Positions 15,817 to 21,765 of a DNA stretch of 64,000 nucleotides are shown here, in pieces. The stretch's first letter is position 1; every line of letters starts with the position of its first letter. Source of the DNA: Pseudomonas moraviensis. GTDB lineage: Bacteria; Pseudomonadota; Gammaproteobacteria; Pseudomonadales; Pseudomonadaceae. The notes beneath the pieces were generated by a model. The model did no database searches. It saw only the letters and a list, made by a program, of their open reading frames with translations, and was not told the origin of the DNA. The stretch is from positions 4,944,501-5,008,500 of the forward strand of contig NZ_LT629788.1 of the NCBI RefSeq assembly GCF_900105805.1, given 5' to 3'. The position numbers and the translations under genes were made by a program.

Positions 15817-17835
15817 TCAGCCCAGCTCCACGCGGTTGCGTCCGGCGTTTTTCGCCCGATACAGCGCCTGATCGGCTCTTTTCAGCACCAGATCGCTGTG
15901 TTCGCCCACCCTGAAAGAAGCCAGCCCCATGGAAATCGTTATGGTCACCCGCTCGCCCTTGAAGTGAAACGGGCAGGCCTCAATCGCCGCACGCAGGGTT
16001 TCCAGCAGCTTCGCGCCTGCCGCTGGCGGCGTTGCCGGCAGTAACAGCACGAACTCTTCGCCGCCGAAGCGAGCAATGAAATCCGAGCCGCGCAGGCGTT
16101 TGCGCAGCACCGTGGCGATGATCTTCAGGACTTTATCGCCGGCCAGGTGGCCGTAGCTGTCGTTGATGCGCTTGAAGTGATCGAGGTCGAGCATGGCCAG
16201 ACTCAAGGTATTGCCGTGTTGCTGCCACTGCTGGATTTCATGCTCGAGGCGTTCACTCCACGCCGCGCGGTTGGGCAGGCCGGTCAGCGGGTCGATCAGG
16301 GCTTTCTGCCGCTGCTCCTCGAGATGTTCGCGGAAACCCAGAGCTTCCTGTTCCATATGCGCCACGCGCTCCGACAGGCTCTTCAGTCTGGCGGCGACTT
16401 CCTGCTCGCGGGCGTCGCGCTGTTTCTGGTGCTGATCCATGGTGCCGAGCAGGCCTTCCAGATGATTCTCCAGCACATGCTTGAGGTCATCGAGGTCGGC
16501 TGCTTGCTGGACGCTGCTCTGCAAGCCGTCGACCTGTTCACGGATCTGCGAATCCATGGCCCGCGCCGCCGAGCTGTTGTCGGCATGCCCTTCGCTGGCC
16601 GCTTGCAGGTTGCTCTGAAACGCTTCGAGGCGTTCGTTGAGCTGTTGCAGATAGGCTTCGAACTCATGTTGACCGCTGTCGGTAATCGCCAGCATCAAGG
16701 TTGCGAGATCGTCGAGGATCGGCAGCAATTCGTACCAGTTCAAGCCGTGCTTCAGCCGTTCGCGCATGGCTTCGGCTTGGGGCCGGTGACGCTCGGGCAG
16801 GGTCAGGTCGTCGAGCAGGCCGATCAGAGTGTCTTCGATATGCCTGGCCACGGAGCTGTAGGACGGCTCCGGCGAGTCCGGCAAGGCGAAGAGGATGTCG
16901 TGTTCCGGCTGATCCGGGTCGATGGCGGCCAAAGCCTGGGCGATCGGCTCGGGCAAAGGCAGGCTGTCGAGAATCAACGCGGCCGGATCGCCGGGGTGGC
17001 TCAGTTCGTCGGGATTGACTGCCTCGGTGGTGGGCGATTGCGCCGAGGCGCCTGGCGCCGCGGATGCGCCTGGCTCAATCTGCGCTGGTTCGGCTTCAAC
17101 AGTGACAACAGGCGTCGCGAACGCGACGACTTCCGGTTCGGGCGCGACCTGCACAGGCGTCTCGACGGTCGCGGCGGGAGCATCAATCGCCGGTTCAGGG
17201 TCTGTGACCGCTGCCGTTTGCGTGGGTTGCGGTTCGGGTTGCTGAGCTTCGACCGGCTGCGGCACGGGTGGTGCTGGAATGTCTGCCGTGGGTGCGGTGG
17301 TTTCCTCACTCTCGCGACTGCCAAACAGACGCTGCAACAACCCCGGCCGGCCCGATTCGGCAGGCGTCTCTAGCTGACTCAAGGCCTTGCCCTGCAAGCC
17401 ACTGAGCTCGCTCAGCAGCAGGGGCATTTCCCGCGCCTGACCGACGCGGCTGTCCAGTTGTTTGGCAAATTTCTTCAGCGGTTGCGCGACTTCCCGCGGC
17501 AAGGGAAGGGCCTGCAACTGGGTGACCAGTGCGGTCAGCGCGGTACTGACCTGATCGATGCGGGTTTCGCGGCGTTGCTCGGAATCGAGCACGGCTTTTT
17601 CCAGGCGCGGCAGCAGGGCGGCGAGCCCTGCGTCCATGTCATCGGTGCGCACGACTTCGCGCATTTCCTTCATGCACTGATCGACAGCCTTGTCGGTGCC
17701 TTCGGCCGCCAGCGTGCTGCGCACCAGCCCGCGCCGCAGCAGGTCGAGTCGCGCGGCCCAGCGGCGTTCGAGCTTGTCCTGCTGTTCGATGCTCTTGAGG
17801 TACTTCTCTTTCCAGCGCTGGGCGTCGTCGCTCAT
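15817..17835 (-). CDS. dgcH: DgcH-type diguanylate cyclase
   Basis: 672 residues without a membrane segment. The N-terminal ~180 residues are helical and charged. A Pro/Ala/Glu/Gln-rich low-complexity linker spans ~190-285, and a second helical and coiled-coil region (~300-505) follows. The C-terminal GGDEF domain has its active site GGEEF near 591-595. RGSD sits five residues before it, matching the RxxD product-inhibition I-site. The catalytic Glu variant GGEEF is active in most enzymes. This architecture is the conserved Pseudomonas core cyclase DgcH (PA5487). ATG 17835 overlaps the stop of the EEP gene by 4 bp, so it is downstream in a translationally coupled pair. Confidence 0.9.
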   Translation of the reverse strand: MSDDAQRWKEKYLKSIEQQDKLERRWAARLDLLRRGLVRSTLAAEGTDKAVDQCMKEMREVVRTDDMDAGLAALLPRLEKAVLDSEQRRETRIDQVSTALTALVTQLQALPLPREVAQPLKKFAKQLDSRVGQAREMPLLLSELSGLQGKALSQLETPAESGRPGLLQRLFGSRESEETTAPTADIPAPPVPQPVEAQQPEPQPTQTAAVTDPEPAIDAPAATVETPVQVAPEPEVVAFATPVVTVEAEPAQIEPGASAAPGASAQSPTTEAVNPDELSHPGDPAALILDSLPLPEPIAQALAAIDPDQPEHDILFALPDSPEPSYSSVARHIEDTLIGLLDDLTLPERHRPQAEAMRERLKHGLNWYELLPILDDLATLMLAITDSGQHEFEAYLQQLNERLEAFQSNLQAASEGHADNSSAARAMDSQIREQVDGLQSSVQQAADLDDLKHVLENHLEGLLGTMDQHQKQRDAREQEVAARLKSLSERVAHMEQEALGFREHLEEQRQKALIDPLTGLPNRAAWSERLEHEIQQWQQHGNTLSLAMLDLDHFKRINDSYGHLAGDKVLKIIATVLRKRLRGSDFIARFGGEEFVLLLPATPPAAGAKLLETLRAAIEACPFHFKGERVTITISMGLASFRVGEHSDLVLKRADQALYRAKNAGRNRVELG

Positions 17836-18710
17836 TCACAGGTTCCGCAAGGGGCAGGGCTCAACGCGGGCAATGCGTCGGCCGTGAGCGAACCCGGCAG
17901 ACGAATTTCCACCGCGACCGGCAGGTGATCGGAAATGGGCTGGGCCAGCACCTCGACCTTTTCCAGGGTCAGGGTCGGGCTGAGCAGAATATGATCAAGG
18001 CAACGCTGTGGGCGCCAGCTGGGGAAGGTCGCTTCCACCTGCGGGGCCAGCAGGCCGAGATCGCGTAACGGCGAGTGTTCGAGCAGGTCGCTGGCGTGGG
18101 TGTTCATGTCACCCATCAGCACCTGATGCTTGTAGCCGCTGATCAAATCACGAATGTAGGCCAGTTGCAGGCTGCGCGTCCGCGCGCCAAGGGCCAGATG
18201 CATCATCACCACCACCAGCGCTTCCGGACCTTCGCCGAAGCGCAGCAGGATTGCGCCGCGACCTTTTGGACCGGGCAGCGGGTGATCCTCGATCGCCCAC
18301 GGCTTCAGGCGACTGAGCACACCATTGCTGTGCTGGGCCAGCCGGCCGAGGTTGCGATTGAGTTGTTGATACCAGTAGGGGAAGGCGCCGAGGTGGGCCA
18401 GGTGTTCGACCTGATTGACGTAGCCCGAACGCAGGCTGCCGCCATCGACTTCCTGCAGGGCGACCAGATCGAAGTCGCCGAGCAGGTCACCGATCTTCTG
18501 CAGATTGCCGGAACGCCCGGTGTGCGGCAGCAGATGCTGCCAGCTGCGGGTCAGGTAATGCCGATAGCGCTCGGTGCTGATGCCGACCTGAATGTTGAAA
18601 CTGAGCAAGCGCAGACGCTGGTCTGCGGGCAGGCCCGTAGACGCCAGGTGATGCTCGTTGACCTGCGGATCATGCAGGCCAACGATGCGTTCGGACTTCC
18701 AGCGGCGCAT
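17832..18710 (-). CDS. Endonuclease/exonuclease/phosphatase (EEP) family protein
   Basis: 292 residues with the Mg-dependent EEP fold: SFNIQVG near the N-terminus, LVALQEVDGGS carrying the metal-binding Glu, MMHLALG, MGDMNTHASD, and ISDHLPVAVEI with the catalytic Asp-His. No signal peptide is seen, so a cytoplasmic nuclease or phosphodiesterase is likely; the substrate is not known. It is homologous to PAO1 PA5488 and lies between dsbA (14 bp upstream) and dgcH (4-bp overlap). All three are on the minus strand and may be one operon. No strong Shine-Dalgarno precedes ATG 18710, consistent with coupling to dsbA translation. Confidence 0.9.
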   Translation of the reverse strand: MRRWKSERIVGLHDPQVNEHHLASTGLPADQRLRLLSFNIQVGISTERYRHYLTRSWQHLLPHTGRSGNLQKIGDLLGDFDLVALQEVDGGSLRSGYVNQVEHLAHLGAFPYWYQQLNRNLGRLAQHSNGVLSRLKPWAIEDHPLPGPKGRGAILLRFGEGPEALVVVMMHLALGARTRSLQLAYIRDLISGYKHQVLMGDMNTHASDLLEHSPLRDLGLLAPQVEATFPSWRPQRCLDHILLSPTLTLEKVEVLAQPISDHLPVAVEIRLPGSLTADALPALSPAPCGTCE

Positions 18711-18724
18711 GGCGAATGCCGCGC

Positions 18725-19366
18725 TTAGTTGGCAGCCGCCTTGGTTGCTGCTCGCTCTTTGGCGACCAGATCGTCAGCCAGTTTCAGCGCTTGCTCGGCA
18801 CCGCCGGCAGAGCCGATGTCGAAGCGGTATTTACCGTTGACGATCATGGTTGGCACGCCGGTGATTTCGTACTTCTTGGCCAGTTCTTTCGCCTTGTTGA
18901 TCTGACCTTTGATCGCGAACGAGTCGAAGGTGGCGAGGAACTTGTCCTTGTCCACGCCTTGAGTGGCGAGGAAGTCAGCCATGTCGTTCTTGTCGGTGAG
19001 CTTCTTGTGTTCTTTCTGAATCGCGTTGAATACCGCAGCGTGAACCTGGTGCTCGACACCCATCGCTTCGAGGGTCAGGAACATCTGGCCGTGAGCGTCC
19101 CACGGTCCGCCGAACATCGCCGGAATGCGGACGAAGTTGACGTCGGACGGCAGTTTTTCAACCCACGGGTTGATGACGGGTTCAAAGGCGTAGCAATGCG
19201 GGCAGCCGTACCAGAACAGCTCGACCACTTCGATCTTGCCAGGCACTGCAACCGGGACCGGGTTGGCCAGTTCGACATAAGGGGCGGCAGGGGCTTCAGC
19301 GGCCTGGGCGGTGAAGCCGAACAGGCTGGCAGCGACGAGGGCGGCGCTGATGATCAGATTACGCAT
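18725..19366 (-). CDS. dsbA: Periplasmic thiol:disulfide oxidoreductase DsbA
   Basis: 213 residues. A Sec signal peptide ends near ~22 (AQAAEA). A thioredoxin fold holds the active site CPHC at residues 55-58 (FWYGCPHCYA) and an inserted helical domain. The cis-proline loop is GVPTMIVNG. It introduces disulfides into exported proteins and is re-oxidised by DsbB. Likely clients in this window include the CSS-EAL phosphodiesterase periplasmic domain and the Ivy loop; that link is inference. It is upstream of the EEP gene and dgcH. The start ATG 19366 has GGAG upstream. Confidence 0.97.
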   Translation of the reverse strand: MRNLIISAALVAASLFGFTAQAAEAPAAPYVELANPVPVAVPGKIEVVELFWYGCPHCYAFEPVINPWVEKLPSDVNFVRIPAMFGGPWDAHGQMFLTLEAMGVEHQVHAAVFNAIQKEHKKLTDKNDMADFLATQGVDKDKFLATFDSFAIKGQINKAKELAKKYEITGVPTMIVNGKYRFDIGSAGGAEQALKLADDLVAKERAATKAAAN

Positions 19367-19460
19367 GCTTTACTCCTGGACAATTTGGGTCGCCTCGCTC
19401 GACCTGTTTCGACACAGATCCTGGCGGGCATGAGTGCTGTAGTGTAACGGTAGCGGCCAC

Positions 19461-19489
19461 AAAAAAGGGCGGCCAAAGCCACCCTTTTT
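19461..19489 (-). terminator. Intrinsic terminator after the cytochrome c4 gene
   Basis: On the minus strand AAAGGGTGGC, loop TTTG, GCCGCCC and then TTTTTT (19489 to 19461) form a 7-bp GC stem with one G-U pair and a run of six T. It ends the cytochrome c4 transcript before dsbA. A-rich flanks make it potentially bidirectional. Confidence 0.75.
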
Positions 19490-19565
19490 ATACTTGCTGC
19501 GAAGGATTAATCGAGCGTTAACGTGGCAGGCGTTGCGCGCCTCGCTCAACACTCGAACAAGGGCC

Positions 19566-20177
19566 TCAGTGCAGGCCCTGGATGTAGCTGGAAACCGCAG
19601 CGATGTCTTCGTCGCTCAGCTTGCGCGCGATGGTGCGCATGGTCATGGCATCACCGTCATTGGCACGACCGTCGACTTCCTTGCGGAAATCGGTCAGCTG
19701 CTTGGCGATGTATTGAGCGTGCTGGCCACCCAGATGCGGGAAGCCTGCGGCGGCGTTGCCGGCGCCATTCGGCGAGTGGCAACCGGTGCAGGCTGGCAGG
19801 CCTTTTTCCAGGTTGCCGCCACGGAACAGCGCTTCACCGCGCGCGACGATCTTCGGATCGGCGGCGCCGACGCTGCCTTTCTGGCTGGCGAAGTATGCGG
19901 AGATATCGGCCAGATCCTGATCATCCAGGTTGGTCAGCAGCCCGGTCATTTCCAGAACCACGCGTCTGCCCGACTTGATGTCGTGCAATTGCTTGTCGAG
20001 GTAGCGTTCACCCTGACCTGCCAGTTTCGGAAAGTTCGGCGCCATGCTGTTGCCGTCCGGGCCATGGCAGGCCCCGCACACGGCGGCTTTGGCCTGGCCT
20101 GCTGCGGCATCGCCGGCAGCATGGGCGACGCCTGAAATTCCCACGGTCAACAGCAGACTCACGATCAATTTGTTCAT
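19566..20177 (-). CDS. Cytochrome c4, di-heme electron carrier
   Basis: 203 residues with a Sec signal peptide (~1-20, AHA). Two homologous cytochrome c domains carry CGACH at 34-38 (distal Met in SMAPNFPKLAGQG) and CTGCH (~130) with a second Met axial ligand downstream. This is the periplasmic, partly membrane-associated c4 that passes electrons from the bc1 complex to terminal oxidases. The smaller c5-type cytochrome gene follows upstream at 20208-20513 in the same orientation, 30 bp apart, so they are likely cotranscribed. The order matches PA5490-PA5491 near polA and engB. Confidence 0.94.
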   Translation of the reverse strand: MNKLIVSLLLTVGISGVAHAAGDAAAGQAKAAVCGACHGPDGNSMAPNFPKLAGQGERYLDKQLHDIKSGRRVVLEMTGLLTNLDDQDLADISAYFASQKGSVGAADPKIVARGEALFRGGNLEKGLPACTGCHSPNGAGNAAAGFPHLGGQHAQYIAKQLTDFRKEVDGRANDGDAMTMRTIARKLSDEDIAAVSSYIQGLH

Positions 20178-20207
20178 CAGCTAATCCAACTACGGCTAAG
20201 GGTTAAG

Positions 20208-20513
20208 TTATGGACCGGGCTTACTCTCGCTCATCCACAGGATGATGGCCTGGTAATCCTCGGCACTGCAGTCCATGCACAAACCACGCGGCGGCATCGC
20301 CTTGAAACCCTGGGTCACGTGTTGCACCAGCGTCCCCATACCTTTCGCCAACCTCGGCGTCCAAGCTTCCTGGTCGCCTCTTGCGGGCGCCATGGGTAGT
20401 TGGCCGGAATGACAGGCACCACAAACACGGTTGTACACAGCTTCCGGATCCTGTGTAGCCTGTGCGCTGTAAAGCGGCACCAAGACTCCGGCAGCCAGCA
20501 GCCATTTCGTCAT
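20208..20513 (-). CDS. Small cytochrome c5-type protein
   Basis: 101 residues with a signal peptide (~1-19, YSAQA). One heme site CGACH is near residue 32, and the axial Met is probably in KAMPPRG. The CMDC pair near residue 79 resembles the disulfide found in cytochrome c5. It is probably periplasmic and functions with cytochrome c4 in electron supply to oxidases. The gene is the first of the c5-c4 pair. Its promoter must lie in 20514-20704, shared with the divergent engB gene. Confidence 0.9.
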   Translation of the reverse strand: MTKWLLAAGVLVPLYSAQATQDPEAVYNRVCGACHSGQLPMAPARGDQEAWTPRLAKGMGTLVQHVTQGFKAMPPRGLCMDCSAEDYQAIILWMSESKPGP

Positions 20514-20704
20514 AAAACGACCTTTTCAGGGTTGAGAGCGTTCTGCGTTCTAATGCGCAATCAAAGTCTGGCGCTCTCGTGAACTTCATCCTTCGCTGGG
20601 ACAAAGCACACACAAAATCTGCGGCATTATATACTGGCGTCACTGAAACGGAAGCGACACCGCGTTCCGCGCCCATTCCCGGCGCCGCCCACATCGGAAA
20701 TCCC

Positions 20705-21349
20705 ATGCAACTCAAGAATCCCATCCTCGGCCTGTGCCAACAGTCCACATTCATGCTCAGTGCCGCCAAAGTCGACCAATGCCCGGACGACGAAGGCTTC
20801 GAAGTGGCGTTTGCCGGTCGTTCCAACGCTGGCAAATCCAGCGCGCTGAACACCCTGACCCACGCCAGTCTGGCGCGCACCTCGAAAACTCCGGGTCGCA
20901 CACAGCTGTTGAACTTCTTCAAGCTAGACGATGATCGCCGTCTGGTCGACCTGCCGGGCTACGGTTATGCAAAAGTACCGATCCCGCTCAAGCAACACTG
21001 GCAGCGCCACCTCGAGGCTTACCTCGGCGGTCGGGAGAGTTTGAAAGGTCTGATTCTGATGATGGACATCCGCCATCCGATGACCGACTTCGACCTGCTG
21101 ATGCTCGATTGGGCCGTCGCCGCCGGCATGCCGATGCACATCCTGCTGACCAAGGCCGACAAGCTCACCTACGGCGCAGCCAAGAACACACTGCTGAAAG
21201 TACAGTCGGAAATCCGCAAAGGCTGGGGCGACTCGATCACCATCCAACTCTTCTCCGCGCCAAAACGCATGGGCCTGGAAGAGGCTTACACCGTACTGGC
21301 CGACTGGATGGAACTGGCAGACAAAAACACCGAGGCCGCCGCCGAGTAA
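20705..21349 (+). CDS. engB: EngB/YihA ribosome-biogenesis GTPase
   Basis: 214 residues from ATG 20705 (MQLKNPILGL). A longer frame back to 20579 is less likely because family members begin close to this Met. GTPase motifs: G1 GRSNAGKS, G2 Thr in RTSKTPGRT, G3 DLPGYGYA, G4 LTKADK and G5 FSAPK. The protein is required for assembly of the 50S ribosomal subunit. The next gene on this side, polA, is convergent. The engB-ersA-polA order mirrors yihA-spf-polA in E. coli. A long hairpin at 21389-21462 follows the stop and may end its transcript. Confidence 0.96.
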   Translation: MQLKNPILGLCQQSTFMLSAAKVDQCPDDEGFEVAFAGRSNAGKSSALNTLTHASLARTSKTPGRTQLLNFFKLDDDRRLVDLPGYGYAKVPIPLKQHWQRHLEAYLGGRESLKGLILMMDIRHPMTDFDLLMLDWAVAAGMPMHILLTKADKLTYGAAKNTLLKVQSEIRKGWGDSITIQLFSAPKRMGLEEAYTVLADWMELADKNTEAAAE

Positions 21350-21388
21350 GACAAGTTCAAAACTGTCTGTGGTGCTGTCAGGCAAGGC

Positions 21389-21462
21389 AAAAGCACCGCT
21401 AAAACGGCCGGGGTCGCGCTCGACTTTAGGGGACCTAAATGAGCATTTTTAGCGGTGCTTTT
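21389..21462. terminator. Long structured element after engB: 16-bp perfect stem with nested hairpin
   Basis: AAAAGCACCGCTAAAA (21389-21404) is perfectly complementary to TTTTAGCGGTGCTTTT (21447-21462). The 42-nt loop contains its own inverted repeat, TTTAGG-GGA-CCTAAA (21425-21439). The flanks give short T-tracts on both strands, so it could end engB mRNA on the plus strand and any read-through from the small RNA on the minus strand. The loop is much larger than in a normal terminator, so a structured RNA function is possible. Confidence 0.6.
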
Positions 21463-21498
21463 AACGCGGCATGACGGCATCACAGCCAGTTTTGAGGC

Positions 21499-21630
21499 AA
21501 AAAAAGCCCCGGGATTCATTGGGGAGGGAGAATTCCGGGGTCTAAGTTCCGAACCGCTAGGGCGGGGTTCAGATATCTGCCAACACTTAACACAACATAG
21601 GAGCATCGAAGGGCTTCACCAGCCATTCAG
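21499..21630 (-). ncRNA. ersA: ErsA-like small RNA (Spot 42 position)
   Basis: The locus lies between engB and polA on the polA strand, where P. aeruginosa has ersA and E. coli has spf. The minus strand carries a sigma-22-type promoter ending at 21635 and a predicted 5' end near 21628-21631 (CTGAATGGCTGGTG...). A strong intrinsic terminator follows: CCCCGGAATTC pairs with GAATCCCGGGG around a loop, then seven T at 21505-21499. Predicted length is ~132 nt, the size I recall for ErsA. The terminator loop holds an unpaired UCCCUCCCC tract, able to pair with Shine-Dalgarno sequences. ErsA is an Hfq-dependent regulator of algC and oprD in P. aeruginosa. Sequence identity was not computed here. Confidence 0.82.
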
Positions 21631-21634
21631 TACC

Positions 21635-21662
21635 TCTGAGTGTTCCACCGGCAGATTAGTTC
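21635..21662 (-). promoter_or_regulatory. AlgU (sigma-22)-type promoter of ersA
   Basis: On the minus strand GAACTA (21662-21657) is separated by exactly 17 bp from TCAGA (21639-21635). This matches the GAACTT-N17-TCtgA pattern of the extracytoplasmic-function sigma factor AlgU. The transcript start would fall 5-8 bp downstream. It fits the known envelope-stress control of ersA. Confidence 0.72.
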
Positions 21663-21729
21663 AGATTTTTTTCAAAAAGCTTTGGAATAGCCTCAAGCAT
21701 TTATCGGTCTAAGCCGGTTTCCCGGGCTT

Positions 21730-21750
21730 GCCGCGACGCCGTGTCGCGGC
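21730..21750 (-). terminator. Hairpin immediately downstream of polA
   Basis: GCCGCGAC (21730-21737) pairs perfectly with GTCGCGGC (21743-21750), 15 bp past the polA stop. There is no T-run, so it may be a stabilising or Rho-associated 3' end. It lies upstream of the ersA promoter. Confidence 0.4.
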
Positions 21751-21765
21751 CACGCTGCACCCTGC

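Noticed and set aside
20579..20704. 42-residue N-terminal extension of EngB
   Set aside because: Family members start near MQLKNPILGL, and the extension reads as low-confidence sequence through the promoter region shared with the cytochrome gene.
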